Below are positions 25,114 to 33,069 of a DNA stretch of 64,000 nucleotides, in pieces. Both the position numbers and the translations under genes were made by a program. The notes under the pieces are model-generated. The model saw nothing but the letters and a program-made list of their open reading frames with translations, searched no databases and had not been told where the DNA came from. The DNA comes from Streptomyces antibioticus (GTDB taxonomy: Bacteria > Actinomycetota > Actinomycetes > Streptomycetales > Streptomycetaceae). The stretch is from contig NZ_KQ948430.1 in assembly GCF_001514065.1 (NCBI RefSeq), positions 243,816 to 307,815 on the forward strand. The letters run 5' to 3'. Position 1 is the first letter of the stretch. Every line of letters starts with the position of its first letter.

Positions 25114-25797
25114 ATGGCGGGCAGGCCGCTGATAGGCGTCAGTACGTACCTGGAGGCCGGGGCGCGCTGGGGCGTGTGGGAGCTGGAGGCGGCACTGCTG
25201 CCGGTCGGGTACCCGCGCCTGGTACAGCGGGCCGGCGGGTTGGTGGCGATGCTGCCGCCGGACGCGCCGGAGTACGCCGCCGCGACCGTGGCCCGCCTCG
25301 ACGGGCTGGTGATCGCGGGCGGTCCGGACGTCGAGCCGGTCCACTACGGCGCCGAGCGCGAGCCCCGCACCGGCCCGCCCGCGCGGGAACGGGACGCGTG
25401 GGAGCTGGCGCTGATCGACGCGGCCCTGGCGGCGGACGTCCCGCTGCTCGGGATCTGCCGCGGCATGCAGCTCCTCAACGTCGCCCTCGGCGGCACGCTC
25501 GTCCAGCACATCGACGGCCACGCGGAGGTGGTCGGCGTCTTCGGTCGGCACACGGTGAAACCGGTGCCGGGGACGCTGTACGCCGGTGTCGTCCCGGAGG
25601 AGACGTCCGTACCGACGTACCACCATCAGGCCGTGGACCGTCTGGGCACCGGCCTGATGGTGTCGGCGCACGCGGCGGACGGGACGGTGGAGGCCGTGGA
25701 ACTGCCCACCGCCGACTGGGTGTTGGGGGTGCAGTGGCATCCGGAGATGGGTGAGGATCTGCGGGTGGTGCGGGGGTTGGTCACAGCCGCTTCCTGA
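25114..25797 (+). CDS. PuuD-like gamma-glutamyl amidohydrolase (class I glutamine amidotransferase fold)
   Basis: A 227-residue hydrolase of the peptidase C26 family that cleaves gamma-glutamyl amide bonds. The nucleophile Cys lies in LLGICRGMQL (about residue 115) and the catalytic His and Glu in VQWHPEMGE (about 211-213). ATG 25114 follows GGAGG. In this cluster it would release glutamate from the oxidised gamma-glutamyl compound, closing the glnA4-ALDH pathway. Its promoter shares the 23-bp motif. Its 3' end overlaps the convergent kinase-fold gene by 17 bp. Confidence 0.92.
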   Translation: MAGRPLIGVSTYLEAGARWGVWELEAALLPVGYPRLVQRAGGLVAMLPPDAPEYAAATVARLDGLVIAGGPDVEPVHYGAEREPRTGPPARERDAWELALIDAALAADVPLLGICRGMQLLNVALGGTLVQHIDGHAEVVGVFGRHTVKPVPGTLYAGVVPEETSVPTYHHQAVDRLGTGLMVSAHAADGTVEAVELPTADWVLGVQWHPEMGEDLRVVRGLVTAAS

Positions 25798-26731
25798 GCC
25801 AGTCCAACGCCGCCTCGCCCTGGGCACGTTGGAAGGCGCGGACCGTGGGGATGCCCGGCGGCGGGGGCTGGAGCGAGCGGTGGACGAAGTAGCCGGCCAG
25901 GCCCGCGAGGGCGGCGGTGACGGCGTCCGGGTCGGCGGCGCGGCCGAGGGGGTGCGCGGCGAACAGTTCCTCCGGGTCCGGACCGCCCTGGGCCCTGACG
26001 CACGGGAGCATGAGCAGCAGGTCCAGCCAGGGGGCGCCCCGGACGACGTGCGGCCAGTCGACGAAGACGACGCGGTCGTCGGTGAGCAGCATGTTGTCGG
26101 CGCGGAGGTCGCCGTGGGCGAGGGTGTCGCCGGTGACGGCTTCGGGCCAGGGGGCGGCGAGTTCGGCGAGCCGCGGCAGGCGCTCGGCGGTCCAGGGGTC
26201 GAGCACCTCGGACACGGGCTGCTCCAGGAGCCGCTGCCAGCCGTCGAACTGGTCGGAGAGGTCGCTGGTAGCGAGGGGCGCGTCGGGCACGGGGGACGGG
26301 GTGAGGGCGTGTGAGAGGTCGGCCACCGCGTCGAGGACCCGGGTCAACTCCGTTCGCCGCCAAGGGACGTGGGGCTGGCGCCCTTCGATGTCCTCCAGCA
26401 CCAGGACCGTCCAGGTGCCGTCGTCGTAGGTGCCGAGGAGGCGGGGTGCGGGGACAGTGGGCGGGAGCGCGGCGGTGTGCCGGGCTTCCCGGCGGTGGAA
26501 CACCGGGCTCGTCGCGTTGACCTGCGCACTGACCGCCTTCACGAAGGCACGGTGGCCGTGAGCGGTGCGGACGCGGGCGGCGGTACCCGGGGAGAAGCCG
26601 CCGGGCTGGGTGACGGCGTGGACGACGGGGGCGCCGAGGATGTCGGCGACGGCGGCGTGCACGTACGACGGGAGGTCTTCCCAGGGGGTACGGACGCCTG
26701 CGGCGGGCGGGGCCGGGGTGGTGGGTGGCAT
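25781..26731 (-). CDS. Aminoglycoside-phosphotransferase-fold kinase
   Basis: A 316-residue APH/choline-kinase family protein. It has the Brenner motif HGDLRADN (~215) and the metal aspartate in VFVDWPHV. The N-lobe is recognisable by FVKAVSAQV (Lys) and the hinge by VLEDIEG. The substrate is unknown; many such Streptomyces proteins do not confer antibiotic resistance. Next to the ethanolamine-type cluster a small-amine or amino-alcohol substrate is conceivable, but that is speculation. Confidence 0.85.
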   Translation of the reverse strand: MPPTTPAPPAAGVRTPWEDLPSYVHAAVADILGAPVVHAVTQPGGFSPGTAARVRTAHGHRAFVKAVSAQVNATSPVFHRREARHTAALPPTVPAPRLLGTYDDGTWTVLVLEDIEGRQPHVPWRRTELTRVLDAVADLSHALTPSPVPDAPLATSDLSDQFDGWQRLLEQPVSEVLDPWTAERLPRLAELAAPWPEAVTGDTLAHGDLRADNMLLTDDRVVFVDWPHVVRGAPWLDLLLMLPCVRAQGGPDPEELFAAHPLGRAADPDAVTAALAGLAGYFVHRSLQPPPPGIPTVRAFQRAQGEAALDWLRKRL

Positions 26732-26789
26732 GAGGGAATGGTGCAGGTGAGAGGGTGTCCCGCACCAAGGGTTTTCGCCCCCGCCGCCC

Positions 26790-27722
26790 CTACCCCCGCG
26801 TCAACGACAACAAGTCCCTCGCCGGCCCCACCGGCCGATGCCCCGTCGGCCACACCGCTCGTAGGTCGCGGGCCAGGGACACGTCCGCCACCGGGACCCG
26901 TACCAGGCGGCGCATCGCCATCTCCTCCCCCACCGCCAGCTCACTCAGCACCGCCGGCCCGGCCCCGCTGACCGCCGCCGCCTTCACCGCCGTGGTGGAC
27001 GACAGCTCGATCAGCGGACGGGCCAGACCGCCCAGCGCCGCGTCCAGGACCTGCCGCGTCCCCGACCCCTTCTCCCGCAGGATCAGCGGCGTCGACGCCA
27101 GCTCCGCCGCCGCCAGCGGGCGCCGGCGGCGGGCCCACGGGTGGGCCGGGGCCGTGACGACGATGAGGTGGTCGTGGGCGATGACGACCGAGTCGAGGCC
27201 CGTCGGGACGGTGAGCCCCTCCACGAAGCCGAGGTCCGCCTCGCCCGACAGCAGGCGTGCCGCCACCGCCGCCGAGTTGCCGGCCAGCAACGACACCGCG
27301 GTGTCGGGGCGTTGGGCGCGCAGCGCCAGCAGCCAGCCCGGCAGCAGATACTCCGCGATCGTCATGCTCGCCGCCACCCGCAGCCGCGAGTCCCGCCGGT
27401 CCCGCAGCGCCTGCGCGCCCGCGTCGAACGCCTCCGCCGCCTCCACGATCCGCCGCGCCCAGTCCGTGACCAGCGCCCCGGCGTCCGTCAGCCGCGAACC
27501 GCGCGGCGAGCGGTCCACCAGTGCCACGCCCAGCTGTCGTTCCATGGACCGGATCCGGCTGCTCGCCGCGGGCTGGGTGATGCCGACCTCGCGGGCCGCC
27601 GCCCCGAGACTGCCCAGCCGTGCCACCGCGAGCAGCAGCTCCAGCGCCCCGAGGTCCGGCACCCGGTGCGCCAGGGAGGCGGCGGCCGGGGACAGCGAGG
27701 GATCAGGCTGCGCACTGCTCAT
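26790..27722 (-). CDS. LysR-family transcriptional regulator
   Basis: 310 residues. The N-terminal winged HTH (~20-80) has LELLLAVARLGSLGAAAREVGITQPAASSRI. The LysR substrate-binding domain follows (~105-300). The gene is divergent from the TDT exporter with a 70-bp gap, so that exporter is the probable target. A T-N11-A box overlaps its own start codon. The effector is unknown. Confidence 0.93.
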   Translation of the reverse strand: MSSAQPDPSLSPAAASLAHRVPDLGALELLLAVARLGSLGAAAREVGITQPAASSRIRSMERQLGVALVDRSPRGSRLTDAGALVTDWARRIVEAAEAFDAGAQALRDRRDSRLRVAASMTIAEYLLPGWLLALRAQRPDTAVSLLAGNSAAVAARLLSGEADLGFVEGLTVPTGLDSVVIAHDHLIVVTAPAHPWARRRRPLAAAELASTPLILREKGSGTRQVLDAALGGLARPLIELSSTTAVKAAAVSGAGPAVLSELAVGEEMAMRRLVRVPVADVSLARDLRAVWPTGHRPVGPARDLLSLTRG

Positions 27723-27735
27723 AAGCCCAGTTTAT
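27721..27735. promoter_or_regulatory. LysR-box candidate (T-N11-A)
   Basis: ATAA-GCCCAGT-TTAT is a dyad with T-N11-A geometry in the LysR/TDT divergent promoter. It overlaps the lysR start codon, so autorepression would be expected. Confidence 0.45.
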
Positions 27736-27792
27736 GTCCCCATAGAAAGATCGTCCCTGGTGGGGAGCGCCGATCCGGGCGACGCTCGAAGC

Positions 27793-28935
27793 ATGGTCAC
27801 CGCAGCCCAGCCTCTCCACCCCCTCCGTGCCACCGCACGTCCCCCGCGCGCCACAGCCGTCCGTCACCTCGGACCGAACTGGTACGCCACCGTCATGGGC
27901 ACCGCCGTCGTCGCCACCGCCGGAGCCGCACTGCCGGTCTCCGTCCCCGGTCTGCGCCCCGCCCTCACCGGCGTCTGGGCGCTCTCGCTCGTCGTCCTCC
28001 TCGCCCTCCTCTGCGCCCGCGCCCTGCACTGGACGCACCACCGCGACCAGGCCCGCGCCCACCTCCTCGACCCCGCCATGGCGCCCTTCTACGGCTGCCT
28101 GGCCATGGCCCTGCTCGCCGTCGGCGGCGGTGCCCTCACCGTGGGCTCCGACTGGATCGGCACCGAGGCGGCGGTGGCGCTCGACGCCGTGCTGTTCACC
28201 GCCGGGACGGCCGTCGGACTCGCGGCCGCCGTCGCGGTCCCGTACCTGATGGCCGTACGCCATCGCATCGAGCCGGGCCAGGCGACCCCCGTGTGGCTGC
28301 TGCCTCTGGTCGCGCCGATGGTGTCCGCAGCACTCGGCCCGCTCCTCGTGCCCCATCTGCCCGCCGGTCAGGCCCGGGAGACCCTGCTGCTGGCCTGCGT
28401 CGCCCTGTTCGGCCTCTCGTTGCTCGCGACGCTGCTCATGCTGCCCCTCGTCTTCGGCCGGCTGATCACCGGTGGGCCGCTGCCGCTCGCCCTCACCCCG
28501 ACCCTGTTCCTCGTCCTCGGCCCGCTGGGGCAGTCCACCACCGCCGTCAACAAGTTCGCGGACGTCGCCCCCGGTGTCGTACCCGGCCCGTACAGCGGCG
28601 GTTTCTCGGTCCTCGCCGTGCTCTACGGCGTTCCCGTCATGGGCTTCGCGCTGCTCTGGTTCGCGCTCGCCGTCGCCCACGTCGTGCGGGCCCGCCGGGC
28701 GGGCATGGGGTTCGCGATGACCTGGTGGGCGTTCACGTTCCCGGTGGGAACCTGTGTCACCGGGGCGGAGGGGCTGGCCCGGCACACCGGGCTGGTCGCC
28801 TTCGAAGGGCTCGCGATCGGGTTGTACGCCGTCCTCGTCGCCGCCTGGGGCGTCGCCGCCCTGCACACCGTGCGGGGGCTCGTCAGCGGTGAGCTGCTCG
28901 CAGGGCCTCGGCCAGTTCCCGTGGCGCTTCCGTGA
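27793..28935 (+). CDS. TDT-family (TehA/SLAC1-like) exporter
   Basis: A 380-residue integral membrane protein with about ten transmembrane helices, in the tellurite-resistance/dicarboxylate transporter family (TehA, Mae1, SLAC1 anion channels). The start HLGPNWYATVMGTAVVATAG and the FTFPVGTCVTG segment near helix 9 are family-like. It is probably a passive anion, sulfite or C4-dicarboxylate exporter under control of the divergent LysR protein. Its 3' end overlaps the convergent metal-receptor gene by 53 bp. Confidence 0.88.
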   Translation: MVTAAQPLHPLRATARPPRATAVRHLGPNWYATVMGTAVVATAGAALPVSVPGLRPALTGVWALSLVVLLALLCARALHWTHHRDQARAHLLDPAMAPFYGCLAMALLAVGGGALTVGSDWIGTEAAVALDAVLFTAGTAVGLAAAVAVPYLMAVRHRIEPGQATPVWLLPLVAPMVSAALGPLLVPHLPAGQARETLLLACVALFGLSLLATLLMLPLVFGRLITGGPLPLALTPTLFLVLGPLGQSTTAVNKFADVAPGVVPGPYSGGFSVLAVLYGVPVMGFALLWFALAVAHVVRARRAGMGFAMTWWAFTFPVGTCVTGAEGLARHTGLVAFEGLAIGLYAVLVAAWGVAALHTVRGLVSGELLAGPRPVPVALP

Positions 28936-29602
28936 GGGAGGGGCCGTACCAGGTGAGGTGGCGGCCGCTGACCAGGGCGCAGGGGATGCCGGGGAACGCC
29001 TCCGGGCCGTCGTCCGCCGTGAAGGCGTACGGCTCGTCCGGCAGGACCACCAGGTCGGGGCGCGAGGCCAGCAACTCGGGCAGGGGGATGCGGGGATAGC
29101 GGTCGGCGTGGGTCGCGTACAGGTGGTCCACGCCCAGGCGGGCCAGCACGTCGCCCGCGAAGGTGTCCCGGCCCAGGACCATCCAGGGGCGGCGCCAGAT
29201 CGGTACGACGGCCCGAACCCGCCGCTCCTGAGGCGGCAGCGCCGCCCAGACCTCCTCCGCCTCGTCCAGCCAGCGCGGCCGGGCCGGCGCCCCACAGGCC
29301 GCCAGCACCCGCGCCAGCTCCGCGAAGGCCTGCGGCACGGTCCGCACCTCGGTCACCAGGACCTCCAGGCCCGCCTCGCGCAGGGCCGCCAGATCGGGAG
29401 CGCGGTTCTCCTCCTCGTTGGCGATCACCAGGTCGGGGGCGAGGGCGAGGATCCGGTCGAGCTTGGGGTTCTTGGTGCCGCCGATCCTGGTCACGTCCAG
29501 GCCGGCCGGATGTGTGCACCAGTCGGTGGCGCCGACCAGCGCGCCGGGAACGGTCTCGGCCACCGCCTCCGTCAGGGACGGGACGAGGGAGACGACCCTC
29601 AC
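28883..29602 (-). CDS. BtuF-like helical-backbone metal-receptor protein without signal peptide
   Basis: A 239-residue class III periplasmic-binding-protein fold (ABC cobalamin/Fe3+-siderophore receptor superfamily). It has VRVVSLVPSLTEAV at the N-terminus, LAPDLVIANEEENR, and the interlobe helix to LASRPDLVVLPDEPYAF. GTG 29602 overlaps the XRE-cupin stop by GTGA. Beginning there, the protein has neither a Sec signal nor a lipobox, so it should stay in the cytosol, unlike true transporter receptors. No ABC transporter genes adjoin it. It may bind a metal chelate or cobalamin as a sensor or carrier for the coupled regulator. Confidence 0.85.
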   Translation of the reverse strand: MRVVSLVPSLTEAVAETVPGALVGATDWCTHPAGLDVTRIGGTKNPKLDRILALAPDLVIANEEENRAPDLAALREAGLEVLVTEVRTVPQAFAELARVLAACGAPARPRWLDEAEEVWAALPPQERRVRAVVPIWRRPWMVLGRDTFAGDVLARLGVDHLYATHADRYPRIPLPELLASRPDLVVLPDEPYAFTADDGPEAFPGIPCALVSGRHLTWYGPSLTEAPRELAEALRAAHR

Positions 29603-30171
29603 GGGCGCCGTCGGTCCTGGACCGCCTCGATGTGCTCCGCGACCGCGACGACCACGATCCGGGTGTCCGACACCGTCGCCCGCCACCGGTGCCGGACGCC
29701 ACCGGTGAGGTAGAGCGTGTCGCCCCGGCCGAGCCGGTACGCCCGGCCCTCCGCCTCGATCTCCACGGCACCGTCGGCGACGTACATCAACTGGTCGTTG
29801 CGGTACTGGAATTCACGGCCCGCGTCATGGTCGCCGGTGAACTCCTGGGCGTGCATCTGGTGATGACCGCGCACCAGAGAGCGGGACCGGGGGCCGGGCG
29901 TCGCCGGCTCGGGGTCCTCGGCGCGCACGACGTCGACGCTGCACGCCGGGTCCGCGGCGGCGAGGAGTTCGACGGCGGTGGTGCGCAGGGCGTCCGCGAC
30001 CTTCTCCAGGGAGCTGGTGCTGGGGCGCGCCCGCTCGTTCTCGATCTGGCTCAGGAAGGGGACCGACAGGCCGCTTCGCTCGGCCACGACGGCGAGGGTG
30101 AGCTCCAGCGCACGACGCCGCCGCCGTACGGCCGCGCCCACCCGCAGGGGCTGTTCTTTGTGGTCGCCCAT
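29599..30171 (-). CDS. XRE-cupin transcriptional regulator
   Basis: 190 residues. An XRE helix-turn-helix (residues ~10-65, ELTLAVVAERSGLSVPFLSQIE) is followed by a C-terminal cupin_2 domain (~105-180, MYVADGAVEIEAEGRAYRLGRGD, then HRW), which usually senses a small ligand or metal. ATG 30171 follows GGAG. Translational coupling to the metal-receptor-like gene suggests a shared ligand. A 7-bp inverted repeat lies about 45-85 bp upstream of the start. Confidence 0.92.
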   Translation of the reverse strand: MGDHKEQPLRVGAAVRRRRRALELTLAVVAERSGLSVPFLSQIENERARPSTSSLEKVADALRTTAVELLAAADPACSVDVVRAEDPEPATPGPRSRSLVRGHHQMHAQEFTGDHDAGREFQYRNDQLMYVADGAVEIEAEGRAYRLGRGDTLYLTGGVRHRWRATVSDTRIVVVAVAEHIEAVQDRRRP

Positions 30172-30214
30172 CGCTCCGGCTCCCTCCTTCGCTCGTCGCT
30201 CGGCATCGGTCGCT

Positions 30215-30255
30215 GAACATGTCTCTGTGGAGTTGTCTGCACCCTACGCATGTTC
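30215..30255. promoter_or_regulatory. Inverted repeat and -10 upstream of the XRE-cupin gene
   Basis: GAACATG (30215-30221) and CATGTTC (30249-30255) form a 7-bp inverted repeat spaced by 27 bp. Within it a minus-strand TAGGGT (30246-30241) could be the -10. The layout suits autoregulation. Confidence 0.4.
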
Positions 30256-30364
30256 GGCAAACCGTTTCATGCGCCCGTCACATTGCCGTAAACCAGGTGC
30301 GGGCGATCTCGCCAACTCAAGCCAGTAGATCAGCTCTCCGGCCGCCGTGTGAGGGGATTCCTCC

Positions 30365-30384
30365 GTCAGGACGAACGCCCTGAC
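30365..30384 (-). terminator. Weak terminator candidate after the betaine transporter
   Basis: A 6-bp stem GTCAGG/CCTGAC with an 8-nt loop, 70 bp past the transporter stop on the minus strand. The rest of 30256-30453 shows nothing recognisable. Confidence 0.35.
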
Positions 30385-30453
30385 CACGACGGCCGGATGA
30401 GGCTCAGGTGACGACGTAGCTGTATGTGGTTGTCCGATTTCTTTTCGTCGTGA

Positions 30454-33069
30454 CTATCGCGGTGTCATCCGCTCCACCACGTCCGGATGCTTCTTCAACC
30501 ACGCGTCGACGGCCTCGTCCTCGTGGCCCTGACCGTGCGCGTTGATCTCGCCCTCCAGGGTGCCGAGCTCGCCCTCGCTCAGATGAAAGCCCTTGATCCA
30601 CTTGGTGAGCTGCGGGTACTGCTCGGGGAACTTCTCGTTGGCGATCGTGCGGATCGTGTTCCCCTCGCCGAAGAGCTTCTTGCCGTCCTTCAGCTTGGTG
30701 AGGTCGTACTGGCTGTACGCCCAGTGCGGCGACCAGAGCACGACGGCGACGGGCTGCTTCTTGGCGTACGCGCGCTTCAGCTCGGTGAGCATCGCGGGCG
30801 TGGAGCCGTCGACGACGTCGTACTCCTTGTCCAGGCCGTAGCCGGGCAGGACCTTGTTCTTGAGGAGGTTCATCTCGCCGGTGCCCGGTTCGATGCCGAT
30901 GATCTTCCCGTCGAAGAGGTCGGCCTTGCCCTTGAGGTCCTCGTACGTCTTGATCCCCTTGACGTACGAGGGGACCGCGACCTCCAGCGAGGTGGGCTCG
31001 TACCAGGTGCCGAGGTCGGCGAGTCTGTCCTTGCTCTTCTCCCAGTAGTTCGCCTGCGCGTACGGCAGCCAGGCGTCGAAGTTGAGGTCGAGGTCACCGG
31101 AGGCGAGGCCGGTGTACACGGGGCCGACGTCCATCTGCTTCAGGTTCAGCTGGTAGCCGCGCCGCTCCAGCACGTTCTTCCACAGGTGGGTGACGGCGAT
31201 GTCCTCGTCCCACGGGAACCAGGCGACGTCGATCGGGATCTTGGCCTCGGCGGGCGCGGCCGCGCTCTTCGCGACCGGGGCCAGCTTGTCGACCACGCCC
31301 GGATTGCTCTTGAGCCAGGTGCGGACCGCATCCTGCTGCTCGCCCTTGCCCGCCTTGTTGATCTCGGCTTCCAGGCTGGTGAGCTGCTTCTCGTCGAGCT
31401 TGAAGTCCTTGAGCCACTTGCCGACGACGGGGTTCTTCGCGGCGAAGCCCTTGCGGGCGACGGTGTGGATGCCGTCTCCGGAACCCCACGCGTCCTTCGG
31501 GTCCTTGAGCTTCTTCAGGTCGTAGTCGTTGTACGCCCAGTGCGGCGACCAGAGCGTGACGACGATCGGCTCCTTCTGGCTGTACGCGCGCTTGAGCTCC
31601 GCGAGCATGGCGGGCGTGGAGCTGTCGACGACCTTGTACTCCTGGTCGAGGCCGTACGCCTTGAGGACCTTGCTCTTCAGCAGGGCCGTCTCACCGGCGC
31701 TGGACTCGATGCCGGTGATCTTCCCATCGAAGTCGGAGGCCTTGCCCTTGAGGTCGTCGAGGGAGTCGACGCCCTTCATGTACGACGGGACGCTCAGCTC
31801 CAGGGACGTCTTGTCGTACCAGGCGCCCAGGTCGTCGAGCCGGTCGCCGTACTTCTTCCAGTACTGCTCGTGGGTCGTCGGCAGCCAGGCGCCCGTCATG
31901 AAGTCCACGTTGCCGGAGGCGACGGAGGTGTAGAGGGGGCCCGCGTCGAGCTGCTTGGCCTCGACCTGGAAGCCGCGTTCCTCCAGGATCTCCTTCCACA
32001 GGAAGGTGGAGGCGACGCCGTCGTCCCAGGGGACGTAGCCGATGCGGACCTTCTCGCCCTGGCCGACGTTCTTGCCGTCGGCGACCGGGACCGTGTCATC
32101 GCCCTTGCTGCCGAACATGCCCATGCCGCCCGCCACGAGGGCCAGGATCACGATGCCGACCACGGCGACCTGGGGGCGGGGGCGGTACGACCAGATCCGC
32201 AGCCCCTGTGCCGCGCGGGCCTTGGCGGCGGCGCGGCGGCCCAGCGGGGAGACCTGGGTGCCGAGGGCGCCGGTCATGCGGTCGAGGTAGATCGCGAGGA
32301 TCACGATCGCGACGCCCGCCTCGGAGCCGAGGCCGACGTCGAGCTGGCCGATGGCCTCGTTGACCCGGCCGCCGAGGCCGCCGGTGCCGACCATGCCGGC
32401 GATCGCGGCCATGGACAGGCCCAGCATGATGACCTGGTTGACGCCCGCCATGACGGTCGGCAGGGCGAGCGGGAGCTGGACGCGCAGCAGGGTGTCCCGG
32501 GGGGTGGTGCCGAACGCCTCGGCCGCCTCGACCAGTTCCTTGTCGACCTGGCGGATGCCCAGCTCGGTCATGCGCACGCCGGGGGCGAGCGCGAAGATCA
32601 GGGTGGCGACGATGCCCGCGGAGGCGCCGGTGCCGAAGAACAGGATCGCCGGGATGAGGTAGATCATCGCGGGCAGCGTCTGCATGAAGTCGAGGACCGG
32701 CCGGACCAGCCCGCTGACCCGTTCGGAGCGGGCCGCCCAGATGCCCACCGGCACCGAGATCACCAGCGCGATGAGCGTGGCGACGAGGACGAGCGAGAGG
32801 GTCACCATCGCGTCGTCCCACAGTTCGAGGGAGTCGATGAAGGCGAACCCCGCGAAGGTGAGGAGGCCGGCCGTGGTGCCGCGCAGCCAGAACGCGAGCA
32901 CGGCGAAGATGCCCGCGAGGAGCAGGGGTTCGGGCGCCTGGAGGACAGCGGCGATGCCGTCGTAGGTGCCGGTGAAGACGGTCTTGAGGAAGTCGAAGAG
33001 CCAGCCCATGTGGGCGAGCAGCCAGTCGACGGCGTCGTTGACCCAGTCGCCGAGCGGAATCCTAGGCAT
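30454..33069 (-). CDS. Glycine betaine/choline ABC transporter: permease fused to two substrate-binding domains
   Basis: An 871-residue fusion. Residues ~45-270 are a ProW-type permease with several transmembrane helices and the EAA loop (EAAEAFGTTPRDTLLRVQLPLALP region). A further transmembrane helix (~299-318) leads to two tandem OpuAC-type domains outside the membrane (~339-600 and ~617-868). Both keep the aromatic ligand motifs (YVPWDD...FLW / WFPWDE...HLW; AWLP; SPHWAY). The domains look like an internal duplication with slightly divergent pockets. It imports compatible solutes for osmoprotection, powered by the upstream ProV ATPase, whose gene overlaps this start by 8 bp. Confidence 0.93.
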   Translation of the reverse strand: MPRIPLGDWVNDAVDWLLAHMGWLFDFLKTVFTGTYDGIAAVLQAPEPLLLAGIFAVLAFWLRGTTAGLLTFAGFAFIDSLELWDDAMVTLSLVLVATLIALVISVPVGIWAARSERVSGLVRPVLDFMQTLPAMIYLIPAILFFGTGASAGIVATLIFALAPGVRMTELGIRQVDKELVEAAEAFGTTPRDTLLRVQLPLALPTVMAGVNQVIMLGLSMAAIAGMVGTGGLGGRVNEAIGQLDVGLGSEAGVAIVILAIYLDRMTGALGTQVSPLGRRAAAKARAAQGLRIWSYRPRPQVAVVGIVILALVAGGMGMFGSKGDDTVPVADGKNVGQGEKVRIGYVPWDDGVASTFLWKEILEERGFQVEAKQLDAGPLYTSVASGNVDFMTGAWLPTTHEQYWKKYGDRLDDLGAWYDKTSLELSVPSYMKGVDSLDDLKGKASDFDGKITGIESSAGETALLKSKVLKAYGLDQEYKVVDSSTPAMLAELKRAYSQKEPIVVTLWSPHWAYNDYDLKKLKDPKDAWGSGDGIHTVARKGFAAKNPVVGKWLKDFKLDEKQLTSLEAEINKAGKGEQQDAVRTWLKSNPGVVDKLAPVAKSAAAPAEAKIPIDVAWFPWDEDIAVTHLWKNVLERRGYQLNLKQMDVGPVYTGLASGDLDLNFDAWLPYAQANYWEKSKDRLADLGTWYEPTSLEVAVPSYVKGIKTYEDLKGKADLFDGKIIGIEPGTGEMNLLKNKVLPGYGLDKEYDVVDGSTPAMLTELKRAYAKKQPVAVVLWSPHWAYSQYDLTKLKDGKKLFGEGNTIRTIANEKFPEQYPQLTKWIKGFHLSEGELGTLEGEINAHGQGHEDEAVDAWLKKHPDVVERMTPR

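Noticed and set aside
25781-26731. Antibiotic-resistance role for the phosphotransferase-fold gene
   Set aside because: Only the kinase fold motifs are visible. The family is very broad in Streptomyces and nothing points to an aminoglycoside substrate.
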